Source: Thermoanaerobaculia bacterium (lineage in GTDB: Bacteria; Acidobacteriota; Thermoanaerobaculia; UBA5066). Taken from it: a DNA stretch of 46,709 nucleotides. Where the stretch lies: NCBI GenBank assembly GCA_022071945.1, contig JAJVIN010000066.1, positions 1-46,709 of the forward strand, given 5' to 3'. Made by a program: the position numbers and the translations under genes. Below the pieces are notes generated by a model. That model made no database searches and was not told the origin of the DNA. It was given only the letters and a program-made list of their open reading frames with translations. This document shows positions 1 through 7,965 of this stretch, piece after piece. Each line of letters begins with the position of its first letter. The stretch's first letter is position 1.

Positions 1-467
1 CCGTTTACGGCCCGGCGGGCGGCACCGCCCTCTGCACGGTTCCCGCCTGTCCCGTCACGGTTCTCTCCTCGAATCTCGAGGCCTCGACTCTCGAGGCCTC
101 CGGCACGTCCCTTCTCACGCTGGTTCCGCCTTCACTGGCTCCCGGGTACTACTGGATCCGGACGTCTCACGCGGGAATCACGTCCCACAACGGAAGCTGG
201 CTTCTGGTCGACGCCCCCTCCGTCACCTACGCCCCTCTCCTGCCCGAGGAACGCTCCCTGGCTCGTCTGATCCGTCCGGGCAAGACCGTCATCGGAGAGT
301 TCGTGGAAAACGGAAAGAAACGTGCGCCACGTGTCTCCGTGAATGTTGCCGGGATCAAGAGCGGGGCCGGGGGCAGAACCTGCAAGGCCCGCCTGCGTAC
401 TCAGAACGGGCGCGGTCCCGCCGGCGGCCTCCAGGGGCAGGCGACGGGAGGAAGGAAGACGGTATGA
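1..467 (+). CDS. C-terminal end of an unrecognised, probably secreted protein (5' truncated)
   Basis: An uninterrupted reading frame (codons starting at base 3) enters from the left edge and stops at the TGA at 465-467, giving at least 154 residues. The protein is rich in Ser, Thr, Gly and Pro, and one stretch reads PPSLAPGYYWIRTSHAG, which looks like part of an extracellular beta domain. The last 40 residues are basic and low in complexity. I recognise no family. Its stop overlaps the next start as ATGA (464-467), so the esterase behind it is probably translationally coupled to it. The 5' end lies outside the window. Confidence 0.55.
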   Translation, partial: VYGPAGGTALCTVPACPVTVLSSNLEASTLEASGTSLLTLVPPSLAPGYYWIRTSHAGITSHNGSWLLVDAPSVTYAPLLPEERSLARLIRPGKTVIGEFVENGKKRAPRVSVNVAGIKSGAGGRTCKARLRTQNGRGPAGGLQGQATGGRKTV

Positions 468-1720
468 GGTTCTGGCTCCCCGGGGCTCTTCTGATCGCGG
501 TGCTCGTCTCCGGGAGTGTGTCCGCCGATCCGATCACCATCGGCCAGACGGTGACACTCGAGTCCAAGGTCCTCGGGGAGAAGCGAACGCTGCTGGTTTC
601 GACTCCGGCCGGCTACGCCGGCAGCGCCGAGCGATATCCCGTCCTTTACCTCACCGATGGCGGGGCAAACATCATTCATGTGCGGGGCGCGGTCGATCTC
701 CTCTCCCGCACGGGGCTCGCGCCCGACATGATCATCGTCGGCATCATGAATACCGACCGGACCCGGGACCTGACCCCGACCCGCGCCAGGAGGCTGGATC
801 GGGACGGGAGCCGCGCGGAGGTTCCGGGGAGCGGCGGCGCGGCGAACTTCCTCCGTTTCTTCGAGCAAGAGCTCTTTCCCCTGGTCGAGTCGAGCTACCG
901 GACATCCTCCTGCCGTGTGTTCGCCGGGCACTCGCTTGGCGGGCTTTTCGCCCTCCATGTCCTGATGACCCGCCCGGAGACCTTCAATGCCTATATCGCC
1001 GCGGCGCCGTCCCTCCACTGGGACGACGACCTTCCACTCCGGGAGGCCGACGTCTTCTTCAAGCAGAGGCGGGAGTGGCACGGGACTCTCTACGTGACGA
1101 TGGGAAATGACGAACAGGGGCACCCGCGACCGACTCGCTTCGAGAGGTTCGTGAAGACCCTCTCCCGGGCGAAGCTCGATGGCTTCGTCTGGGAGTCGAA
1201 GGCGCTTCCCGAGGAGTCCCACGGCACCGTGGTCCTGCCCAGCTTCTACCTGGGGCTGAAGAAGGTCTGGGAAGGCTGGAGCCTCCCGCTCGATCCCAAG
1301 AAGGGCGCTTTCACCGGCGAAGCCTCGGATATCGACCGGCACTACGCAAAACTGAGCAAGAGAGCTGGCTGTACCGTCATTCCGCAGGAAGCCGTCGTGA
1401 ACCTCGCCGGGTACCAGGCCCTCGCGGCCGGCGACACCAGCCGCGCCGAGGCCATCTTCCGGTACAACGTTGGGCTTCACCCGGAAAGCGCCAATGCCCA
1501 CGACAGCCTGGGCGAAGCTCTGGAACGGCAGTTCCAGATCGACGAGGCACTCGCGTGCTACGAGAAAGCGGTGGAGAAGGCAAAGGCCGTCTCCTCGGAG
1601 GTCCGGACGGTCTCGACGCCCAGCGGGGCGACGGCGGCAGATCCTCGGCTGCTACAGGTCTACATCCACAACAGGGACCGCCTGAGGGTCCTTGTCCAGA
1701 AGGGCCCGGGAGGACCTTGA
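464..1720 (+). CDS. Secreted esterase of the esterase-D/enterochelin-esterase fold with C-terminal TPR
   Basis: The 418-residue protein begins with a signal peptide (about 1-21, cut after SVSA). An alpha/beta-hydrolase domain of the putative esterase type (PF00756-like, the fold of Fes/IroE and esterase D) follows. The nucleophile elbow GHSLGG is at 155-160 with Ser157, and the likely catalytic histidine is His253 in EESHGTV. After about residue 310 a tetratricopeptide-like region begins (AEAIFRYNVGLHPESANAHDS), an arrangement common in bacterial members. The substrate cannot be told; a carboxylic or phenolic ester or a siderophore ester would fit. A purine-rich RBS (GGAGGAAGGAAG) precedes the ATG. 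The gene overlaps the previous one by 4 nt and converges on the lyase gene. Confidence 0.85.
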   Translation: MRFWLPGALLIAVLVSGSVSADPITIGQTVTLESKVLGEKRTLLVSTPAGYAGSAERYPVLYLTDGGANIIHVRGAVDLLSRTGLAPDMIIVGIMNTDRTRDLTPTRARRLDRDGSRAEVPGSGGAANFLRFFEQELFPLVESSYRTSSCRVFAGHSLGGLFALHVLMTRPETFNAYIAAAPSLHWDDDLPLREADVFFKQRREWHGTLYVTMGNDEQGHPRPTRFERFVKTLSRAKLDGFVWESKALPEESHGTVVLPSFYLGLKKVWEGWSLPLDPKKGAFTGEASDIDRHYAKLSKRAGCTVIPQEAVVNLAGYQALAAGDTSRAEAIFRYNVGLHPESANAHDSLGEALERQFQIDEALACYEKAVEKAKAVSSEVRTVSTPSGATAADPRLLQVYIHNRDRLRVLVQKGPGGP

Positions 1721-1725
1721 CATGA

Positions 1726-1747
1726 CCCCGGGCCGCCAGGCCCGGGG
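1726..1747. terminator. GC hairpin between convergent genes, probable bidirectional terminator
   Basis: CCCCGGGCC, loop GCCA, GGCCCGGGG: a perfect 9-bp stem lying 5 nt after the esterase stop and 40 nt beyond the stop of the convergent lyase gene. There is no clear T-tract on either side, so intrinsic termination is likely but not certain. Confidence 0.6.
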
Positions 1748-1787
1748 CATTCGGACAGGCGGAAGACCTGGCGAAGATCTCGTCCCG

Positions 1788-3311
1788 TCAGCCCAGCTCA
1801 CCGACCTCCTTCTCGACCTCCGCGAGGACTTCGCACGACCGGATCAGTTCCCTCATTCGGGTGTGATCCGGGTAGAGGGGGCGGTCCACGTCCAAGTGGT
1901 CGACGTGCCTCCTGACGACCCGCCGCGCGGCCTGAACCCCACGCCCCGGAGTGAACTCGCGGAAGTCGAGGGCCTGCGAGGCCGCCATCAGCTCGATGCC
2001 GAGGACCCCGTACGCGTTCTCGAGAATCTGCCCGTTCTTGATCGCCGTGTTCATCCCCATCGAGACGAAGTCCTCCTGGTCGGCCGCCGCCGGAATCGAC
2101 TGGATCGAGGCAGGCATCGAGAGGATCCGCTGTTCGACGATGAGAGAGTCGGCCGTGTACTGGCTGAGCATCAGGCCCGAGAACATCCCCGCCCCCTTCG
2201 TCAGGAAGGCCGGGAGCCCCACGGAGAGCGCCGGGTGATTGAGCCGGTTGAGCCGCCTCTCGGAAAGGACGCTCACCATCGTCACCGCGGCCCCGACCAT
2301 GTCCATCGGCAGCGAAACCGGCGTTCCCTGGAAGTTCGCTCCCGTGAGCGTCAGGCGCTCGCCGGGCAGGAAGATGGGGTTGTCGCCGACGCCGTTCAGT
2401 TCCGTCTCCACCTGGATCTTTGCGAAGGCGACCGCGTCGCGCGCGGTCCCGATCACCTGTGGCGTGGAGCGCATCGAGTAGGCGTCCTGCACTTTCGTCT
2501 TGATCTTCCCTGACAGCAGGTCGCTTCCCTCCACGCACTTCATGATGTTCCGCGCGGACTTCACCGCTCCGGGAAAACCGCGCAACTCGTGAAGCCTCAC
2601 GTCGTAGGGCTTGAGGTTGGCGTAGAGGGCTTCGAGCGACATCGCGCACGTGATCTCCGCCTGGGAGAGCCACCGCTCGATGTCGTACAGGTGGATGGCG
2701 CTCATCGCGGTCAGGACGTTGGAGCCGTTGATCGTGGCCAGGCCGTCTCTTGCCTTCAGGCCCGGGACCGGGATCCCGGCCCTCTCCATCGCGACCGCCC
2801 CGGGAAGACGTTCTCCCTTGTAGGTCGCCTCGCCTTCGCCCATCAGGAGAAGAGCGATCTGCGACATCGGGGCGAGGTCGCCGCACGCGCCGACGGAGCC
2901 CTTCTGGCAGACGACGGGCGTGACGCCGCGGTTGAGCATCTCGACCAGTGTCAGCGTGATCTCGGGCCGGCATCCGGAGTTGCCGTGCGCGTGGACATTG
3001 ATTCGCCCCGCCATGGCTCCTCTGACGTACTCCTCCGGAGCGCTCTCGCCGATCCCGGCGGCATGGTTGTAGATGAGGTACCGCTGGAACTGCTGGACCT
3101 GCTCGTCGGTGAGGACGACTTCCGAGAACTCCCCGATGCCGGTGTTGACGCCGTACATGATCTCGTGGGCGTCGATCTTTTCCTCGAGCACGCGCCGGCA
3201 CGCGCGGATCCGCTCGAGAGCGTCCGGAGCGAGTTCCACCTTCTCCCCGTGCCGGGCAATGCGAACGAGATTCTGGACCGTCAGGGACGATCCGTTGAGA
3301 ACGATGGCCAT
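1788..3311 (-). CDS. hutH: MIO-family aromatic amino-acid ammonia-lyase, probably histidine ammonia-lyase
   Basis: The 507-residue protein matches the HAL/PAL/TAL family (PF00221) over its whole length. In order it shows YGVNTGIG (catalytic Tyr loop), YNHAAGIGE (a His where HAL carries its substrate-selecting Ser-His pair), the cofactor loop GSVGACGDLAP, NGSN, YSMRSTPQ and QEDFVSM with the catalytic-site Glu. HAL makes urocanate and ammonia from histidine, the first step of the Hut pathway. The MIO cofactor normally forms from Ala-Ser-Gly; here the codons read Ala-Cys-Gly. QEDFVSM has Phe where HAL usually has His, so a different aromatic substrate or an aminomutase is possible. I chose the ATG at 3311 (MAIVLNG) because GAGGGAG lies 7-8 nt upstream; a longer frame from 3359 lacks an RBS. 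No other hut genes are adjacent. Confidence 0.82.
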   Translation of the reverse strand: MAIVLNGSSLTVQNLVRIARHGEKVELAPDALERIRACRRVLEEKIDAHEIMYGVNTGIGEFSEVVLTDEQVQQFQRYLIYNHAAGIGESAPEEYVRGAMAGRINVHAHGNSGCRPEITLTLVEMLNRGVTPVVCQKGSVGACGDLAPMSQIALLLMGEGEATYKGERLPGAVAMERAGIPVPGLKARDGLATINGSNVLTAMSAIHLYDIERWLSQAEITCAMSLEALYANLKPYDVRLHELRGFPGAVKSARNIMKCVEGSDLLSGKIKTKVQDAYSMRSTPQVIGTARDAVAFAKIQVETELNGVGDNPIFLPGERLTLTGANFQGTPVSLPMDMVGAAVTMVSVLSERRLNRLNHPALSVGLPAFLTKGAGMFSGLMLSQYTADSLIVEQRILSMPASIQSIPAAADQEDFVSMGMNTAIKNGQILENAYGVLGIELMAASQALDFREFTPGRGVQAARRVVRRHVDHLDVDRPLYPDHTRMRELIRSCEVLAEVEKEVGELG

Positions 3312-3378
3312 GATGTGGCTCCCTCGGCCGCGAGCGCTCTGGCGCCGGGCGGCAGCCAATTATCCGCCGGGCGAACCG

Positions 3379-3765
3379 CTAGGGCACGAGACCGGTGGCC
3401 GCCTTGCCGCTCTCGGCGCCTCGGCTCCGCTTCTTGCGTTCCGGGGCGGGGAGCTTCCCATCCACGAGGATGTGCATGAGCGCAAGGTACGGGTGCCTGA
3501 GCACCATCTTCGGGCCGGAGTAGCGCATCACCTCGCGCACCCGCTCCCGCATGGCCGCCTGGTAGCAGTGCACCTTGCAGTTCACGCAGGTCGGCTTCTC
3601 CGAACCGAAGGGGCACTTCTCCAGGCGGTAATGCGCGTAGGCCCTCAGCTCCTCGCAGCTCTCACACAGGCGGACGCCACCCTGGTGGCGGTCCTTGCAG
3701 AAGATGCGGACCATGGCCTCGATCGTCTTGTACTCGCGCGAAAGCCGCCGGCTCGAGAACGCCAT
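3379..3765 (-). CDS. YgbA-family cysteine-rich protein (nitrous oxide-stimulated promoter family)
   Basis: The 128-residue soluble protein has seven clustered cysteines: C23, C34-x2-C37, C51, C60-x2-C63 and C67. The arrangement, and motifs such as YKTIEAMV, CxxHCYxxxMRE and MRYSGPKM, match the family called nitrous oxide-stimulated promoter (PF11756, E. coli YgbA). YgbA is linked to growth under nitrosative stress and the cysteines probably bind iron or an Fe-S cluster; that role is transferred here by family only. Its ATG overlaps the stop of the upstream membrane-protein gene by one base (TGATG), so the two are coupled. The C-terminal 25 residues are basic and low in complexity. Confidence 0.8.
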   Translation of the reverse strand: MAFSSRRLSREYKTIEAMVRIFCKDRHQGGVRLCESCEELRAYAHYRLEKCPFGSEKPTCVNCKVHCYQAAMRERVREVMRYSGPKMVLRHPYLALMHILVDGKLPAPERKKRSRGAESGKAATGLVP

Positions 3766-4118
3766 CACGCCTCCGCGAGCTCGGGACTGAGGACAACACG
3801 TTCCCTCACCTTCCTGGCGGAGAGCAGGAACGCCGAGGCGAGAGTCACGGCGGCCACGACGCCGAGGATGACGGCCATCCGGAGCCACGGCATGCCCTGA
3901 GCCTGCCTCACGGCGGCGATTGAAGCCAGCGTCCGGATCCACTCGAGGGCTCCGAGCGCCAGGATCGCCTGGACGGTCCAGAGCGCCCATTGACGGCGGG
4001 CAAGGAGCAGGAGCGGCGAGGCGGCGATGGCTACAGCGATGAAGACGCTGCCCCCCCTCAGGAAATGGGCGCCCAGGACGATCGAACTCAGGATCACGGG
4101 AACAAGCCTGATCACCAT
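3765..4118 (-). CDS. Small four-helix membrane protein coupled to the YgbA-like gene
   Basis: A 117-residue protein with four predicted membrane helices, roughly residues 2-20, 24-40, 45-70 and 80-100, and an Arg/Glu-rich tail. I recognise no family. GGAGG lies about 10 nt before the ATG. The stop codon shares its last base with the start of the YgbA-like gene, and no gene lies between it and the palindrome at 4204-4219. It may therefore belong to the same nitrosative- or redox-stress operon, but nothing in the protein itself shows a function. Confidence 0.6.
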   Translation of the reverse strand: MVIRLVPVILSSIVLGAHFLRGGSVFIAVAIAASPLLLLARRQWALWTVQAILALGALEWIRTLASIAAVRQAQGMPWLRMAVILGVVAAVTLASAFLLSARKVRERVVLSPELAEA

Positions 4119-4203
4119 GGCCCGTCAACCTCCGTTCGGGCGGACGGTCTGAAAGCGGCGCGTCCGCCCGGCCCACACTTCATCACCGGGCTTGGCTGGA
4201 GGG

Positions 4204-4219
4204 TATGACGCACGTCATA
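4204..4219. promoter_or_regulatory. 16-bp palindrome, candidate CRP/FNR-family (Dnr/NnrR/HcpR-type) operator
   Basis: TATGACG-CA-CGTCATA is a perfect 7-bp inverted repeat. Its core, TGAC-N4-GTCA, is the spacing and half-site expected of NO-responsive CRP/FNR-family regulators (Dnr, NnrR, HcpR: TTGAC-N4-GTCAA). It lies about 93 nt before the start of the membrane-protein/YgbA-like operon and about 40 nt beyond the corA stop. The operon content makes an NO link plausible; binding is inference. Confidence 0.45.
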
Positions 4220-4258
4220 TCGCGAACGATTCGCGCCGATTTCCTTGCTTCCCCGCGT

Positions 4259-5401
4259 TCAGAGCCAGCCTCTCGATTTCAACCAGGCGATGAGGCCGCC
4301 CGACGTGGCGATGCAGATGATCCAGAAGGCCGGATACGTCCACTTCATGTCGAGCTCCGGCATGTGATGGAAATTCATGCCGTAGACGCCCGCGAGGAAC
4401 GTGATGGGGATGAAGACCGTTCCGACGATCGTGAGGACCTTCATGATCTCGTTCATCCGGTTGCTCATCGCGGTCATGTACGTGTCGTTCAGGGCCGTGG
4501 ACACCTCGCGGTACGCCTCCACGATGTCGATGATCTGCACGACGTGATCCTGGAGGTCTCTCAGGTACGTTCGAGTGACGTCGCTGAGGCACTCGTGAGG
4601 CTCGCGCTGCATCTGGGCGATGACTTCGCGCATGGGCCAGATCGCGTGCCTGAGGACCAGGAGATCACGCTTGGTCCGGTGCACCTCCTGGATGAGGTCC
4701 GGCGAGGGAGACTCGAGGATCAGGGCTTCCAGCTCCTCGAGCCGGTCCCCGATCTGCTCGAGGAGCGGGAAGCAGTGGTCGACGATGGCGTCGAGCAGCG
4801 AGTACGCGAGAAAGCTGGCGTCTCCCTCGCGGACTCTCGACCCCTTCTTGGTGATCCGTTGACGGATCGGGTCGAAGACGTCCCCGGGATCTTCCTGAAA
4901 AGTCAGAACGGTCGAGTGCCCGACGAAGATGCTGATCTGCTCGGTCGAGAGCCGGTGGTCGGTGAGCCTGACGAGGCGAGCAATGAGAAAGAGGCGGGCC
5001 TGGAACCGCTGGGTCTCGTCATAGGCCTCGCACTTGGGTCGCTGGGGGATGTGAAGGACATCCTCGACCGCCAGCGGGTGAAGGTGGTACTTCCCCGCGA
5101 GACCCTCGATGATCTTCAGGTCCGTCAACCCGTCGACGTTGATCCAGCGGACCTTGCTCCAGGAGGGCCGGTGGTCCTGAAGGAAACTCTCCAGGTCGTG
5201 AACCTGCGTGATCTGGGACTGCTCCGGCGAGTAGTCGATGCACGTGACATCGACGCTGCCCGCCTCGGTTGGCATCGAGCGCAGATCCGCGAGGTCGAGC
5301 CCGGGACTGGCGCCGGGCTTCTTCGAAAAGCGTTTCGGGATTCCGAACTGCGTGACTTCTTCTTCCTCGGGTCCTTCGGCCCGTTTTTCTTCTTCACTCA
5401 T
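4259..5401 (-). CDS. corA: CorA-type magnesium/cobalt channel
   Basis: The 380-residue protein has an acidic N-terminal tail, a cytoplasmic alpha/beta plus long-helix funnel domain, and two C-terminal membrane helices with the hallmark YGMN loop (AGVYGMNF) followed by an acidic periplasmic loop (MPELDMKW). It is a homopentameric Mg2+ uptake channel of the inner membrane, and the long helix is seen in the LEALILESPSP region. The start is the ATG at 5401 (MSEEEKR) with GGGGAG 6 nt upstream; the open frame continues to 5599 without an RBS and with unlikely sequence. It stands alone, followed at some distance by the YgbA-like operon. No Mg2+ riboswitch was apparent in the 160-nt leader. Confidence 0.93.
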   Translation of the reverse strand: MSEEEKRAEGPEEEEVTQFGIPKRFSKKPGASPGLDLADLRSMPTEAGSVDVTCIDYSPEQSQITQVHDLESFLQDHRPSWSKVRWINVDGLTDLKIIEGLAGKYHLHPLAVEDVLHIPQRPKCEAYDETQRFQARLFLIARLVRLTDHRLSTEQISIFVGHSTVLTFQEDPGDVFDPIRQRITKKGSRVREGDASFLAYSLLDAIVDHCFPLLEQIGDRLEELEALILESPSPDLIQEVHRTKRDLLVLRHAIWPMREVIAQMQREPHECLSDVTRTYLRDLQDHVVQIIDIVEAYREVSTALNDTYMTAMSNRMNEIMKVLTIVGTVFIPITFLAGVYGMNFHHMPELDMKWTYPAFWIICIATSGGLIAWLKSRGWL

Positions 5402-5439
5402 CGCCACTCCCCGTCCTGTTTCCGCACAGGAAAGTGTAA

Positions 5440-5471
5440 GGCCCGGGCCGCTTTTTGGAGCGACCCGGGCC
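5440..5471. terminator. Imperfect 13-bp hairpin between the VIT/VWA gene and corA
   Basis: GGCCCGGGCCGCT (5440-5452) can pair with AGCGACCCGGGCC (5459-5471) with one mismatch and a TTTTGG loop. It sits in the corA leader, about 90 nt beyond the VIT/VWA stop, and could terminate that transcript or lie in the corA 5' UTR. Confidence 0.4.
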
Positions 5472-5515
5472 GGCGGGATGTGACGCCCTAAGCGTTCGAC
5501 CGAGGGGTCTCGGGG

Positions 5516-5541
5516 CTCTCCCCCGCTTGTGCGGGGGAGAG
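5516..5541. repeat. REP-like GC palindrome 3' of the VIT/VWA gene
   Basis: CTCTCCCCCGC, loop TTGT, GCGGGGGAGAG: an 11-bp perfect stem 20 nt beyond the VIT/VWA stop (minus strand). No T-tract follows, so it resembles the short palindromes at 39932, 41347 and 42365 more than a classic terminator, but it may well stop transcription or protect the mRNA 3' end. Confidence 0.5.
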
Positions 5542-5561
5542 TCGCCGGTAAGGGCCCTTCG

Positions 5562-7961
5562 TCAGGCGAGGAACTTCGCCGCGAGGTCCGTCCAGGCACC
5601 CGAGGCCGGAGCCGCCTGCTTCTTCAGCCAGCTCTCGGCCTTCCTTGCCAGGAGCATCCATTCATCTCTTTCGCGGGCAGCGTGTTTCTCCAGCCATGCG
5701 AGGGCGAGCGCCGTGGCGAAGGCCTTCTGGACCGCCTCGTTCACGGGCCCGGGAATCGCCTTCTGGAGCTCGGGGAGTTTCTTGCCGAGGATACTGGCGA
5801 GGCCCTCCGAAAGCTCCCACGACCCGTCCGCCTTCTGCAGGGCGACGAGCCGGTCCAGAGGCCGAAGAGTGGTTTCGGATTGGGTCCTGGCCTCTTCCAT
5901 CTCCTGCGCGGGCACCGCCATCATCGCGTCCATATCGGCGCTCACGGGCGGACGGGCCGACTTCTTGAGAAGGGGCTTCATGGCCCGGGCGACGAAGCCT
6001 CCGGGGGCCGAAGCGGCCGGAGCCGGGGCTGGAGGGGGAGGCGGCGCCCCGGGCATGTGCATGCTGAAGGTCGCCGTTGGTGGGAGTCCCGCGCCCAGAG
6101 CCCCCATCGACGCGCCCTTGGCGTCGGAGCCGCCCCAGCCTCTCGTCAGGGCGACAGGGATCTTCCGCAGCTGCATCTGGCCGGTGACCGGGTCCTTCCG
6201 CTCTTCCACGGCAACGTAGGACGTTTCCTTCGAGACGAGGCCGTACTTCGTCCCCAGGGCGACGAGCTCGGCCTTCAGCTGCTTCTCCGGGGTCACGGAG
6301 GCCTCGGGCCGGGCGCGCCCTTGCAGGGAGCCGCGCCGGGTGTGAAGCGGGCTCGACCCCTCCTCGAGATCCCGGATCAGCGTGCGCGCCGCGAGTGTCG
6401 AGATCAGGGTGCCCTCGCTGGCGCCCGAGAGGTCGAGCGGGAGCGAGAACGTCACGGCTCCGCTCGGGCCCATGGCCTTCAGCGTGACGGTGGCCTGTCC
6501 CGCCGCCTCGAAGAGGCCGTAGACCAGGATCCGGTGGCCGTCGAAGGCGGGCGGTATCCGGTGGGGAGCCTGCCGTGGTTTCAGGCCACCCCAGTCGATC
6601 TCCACGTCCGAGTAAGCGGGGCTCAGAGCCTTCGAGAGCTGACGGAGGACCTTGCCTTCCATCCTTTCGCCTGGGGCGATGAACTCCGCCGTCCCCTCTC
6701 CCGCGCGCGCCATCCCCTTCACGAGATGATGGCTCGCCCCGGCGCCGATGCCGAACGTGAAGACCCGTGTCGAGGCCGAGTGCTTCCTGACGAGGGCGAT
6801 CACGGCCTCCGTGTTGGAGACCTCGCCGTCCGTCAAGACGAAGAGCTGCCGGGGACGACCGGACTCGGGCTCTGTCTGAAGAATGGCCTCCAGGGCCGGA
6901 AGGATCTCCGTGCCTCCCATGTCGGCGCCGATCGATCGCACGTGGTCGCTCGCCTTCTTCAGGGAGTCGTCGCCGTACGAGACGCTCTTGGGGAAGAGAA
7001 AGGCATGGGTCGATCCGAACCCGACGATGTTGAAGGCGACCCCTTCCCGAAGACTCCTCAAACAGAGCTGCAGGGCGTTGCGCGCCTCGGCGATCGAGGT
7101 CCCGTCCATCGAGCCCGACCGGTCGATGAGGAAGATGAGCTCCGCCGGCGCCTTCTCGCTGTCGTCCGCCGAGAACTTGGGCTGGAAGGCGAGGAGCGCG
7201 GCTGGCTTTCCGTCGACGGACGTCTCGGCCCACGCCCGGGCTTGGGGAGGAGACGCCAGCGCGACCTTCAGGACGAAGTCGCGATCCAGGGCCGTCTCAC
7301 GCTCCCCGAGGCGGACCTTTCCCTTCTTCCCTTCGACCTCCACCGAGATCGGGTGAGTGGGCGACTCCAGACGCTTGATGTCCGAGGCCATCTCGAGCCC
7401 TATCTCGAGCTCCAGGCCATACGGGACGCTCCACGCAACCGGCGGGTTGACCGCCTCCGCCGGCGTTCTCCCAACTCCCTTTCGATCTTCTTCCGGCGCG
7501 TAGCGCGGAGAGACCGTCGAAGGCAGGACGAAACGGATCTCTTCCCCTTCCAGCCCCAGCTCGGCGACGGTCGTGATCCGGATCAGAACCTCCTGGCCCG
7601 GAGCCACGTTCCCCACGCTCATCGTGAAGACATCCGCCTTTTCCTGGTCGAGAAGGAACGCCCCGTGCCCCGCCGAGATCGCATCATCGTAGGTCTTGAA
7701 GGCCTCTTCCCTTTCCTTGACCTCTCCCTTGATCACCGTCCCGCCAATCACCGCCTCGAATCCGCAGACGGCCGCTGCTTCGTCGAGCGGGAACACGTAG
7801 ACCGCCTCGATGGGGTTCGCCTCGTGGTTCACGTAGCGCTGCGACACGACTTGCCTTATGGCGAAGTCCTTGATCTCGGCCTCGACCTTGACTCCCTGAA
7901 GCGGGATCCTCCCCGCTGGCGACATCAAACCTGCCTGTGTGCTCTCTTTCGGCATGACCAT
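5562..7961 (-). CDS. VIT and von Willebrand factor A domain protein (VWA5A/inter-alpha-trypsin-inhibitor type)
   Basis: The 799-residue protein starts with a VIT domain (about 10-140; VKVEAEIKDF, VSQRYVNHEANPIEAVYVFPLD). A VWA domain (about 274-440) follows with an intact metal-ion-dependent adhesion site, D280-x-S282-x-S284, and LTDGEVSN. Next come a beta region, a Pro/Ala linker near 600-640, and a C-terminal helical domain (RLVALQKADGSWELSEGLASIL) like that of VWA5A. There is no signal peptide or sortase motif, so it is predicted to be cytoplasmic. Such proteins mediate Mg2+-dependent protein contacts; the partner is unknown. The ATG at 7961 has GAGGA 9 nt upstream and a second ATG lies 6 nt on. 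It follows the MerR-like gene by only 4 nt, so that regulator probably controls both. Confidence 0.85.
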   Translation of the reverse strand: MVMPKESTQAGLMSPAGRIPLQGVKVEAEIKDFAIRQVVSQRYVNHEANPIEAVYVFPLDEAAAVCGFEAVIGGTVIKGEVKEREEAFKTYDDAISAGHGAFLLDQEKADVFTMSVGNVAPGQEVLIRITTVAELGLEGEEIRFVLPSTVSPRYAPEEDRKGVGRTPAEAVNPPVAWSVPYGLELEIGLEMASDIKRLESPTHPISVEVEGKKGKVRLGERETALDRDFVLKVALASPPQARAWAETSVDGKPAALLAFQPKFSADDSEKAPAELIFLIDRSGSMDGTSIAEARNALQLCLRSLREGVAFNIVGFGSTHAFLFPKSVSYGDDSLKKASDHVRSIGADMGGTEILPALEAILQTEPESGRPRQLFVLTDGEVSNTEAVIALVRKHSASTRVFTFGIGAGASHHLVKGMARAGEGTAEFIAPGERMEGKVLRQLSKALSPAYSDVEIDWGGLKPRQAPHRIPPAFDGHRILVYGLFEAAGQATVTLKAMGPSGAVTFSLPLDLSGASEGTLISTLAARTLIRDLEEGSSPLHTRRGSLQGRARPEASVTPEKQLKAELVALGTKYGLVSKETSYVAVEERKDPVTGQMQLRKIPVALTRGWGGSDAKGASMGALGAGLPPTATFSMHMPGAPPPPPAPAPAASAPGGFVARAMKPLLKKSARPPVSADMDAMMAVPAQEMEEARTQSETTLRPLDRLVALQKADGSWELSEGLASILGKKLPELQKAIPGPVNEAVQKAFATALALAWLEKHAARERDEWMLLARKAESWLKKQAAPASGAWTDLAAKFLA

Positions 7962-7965
7962 GGCT

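Noticed and set aside
401-1501. A 366-codon minus-strand frame opposite the esterase
   Set aside because: No recognisable motif; the plus strand carries the GHSLGG esterase with signal peptide.
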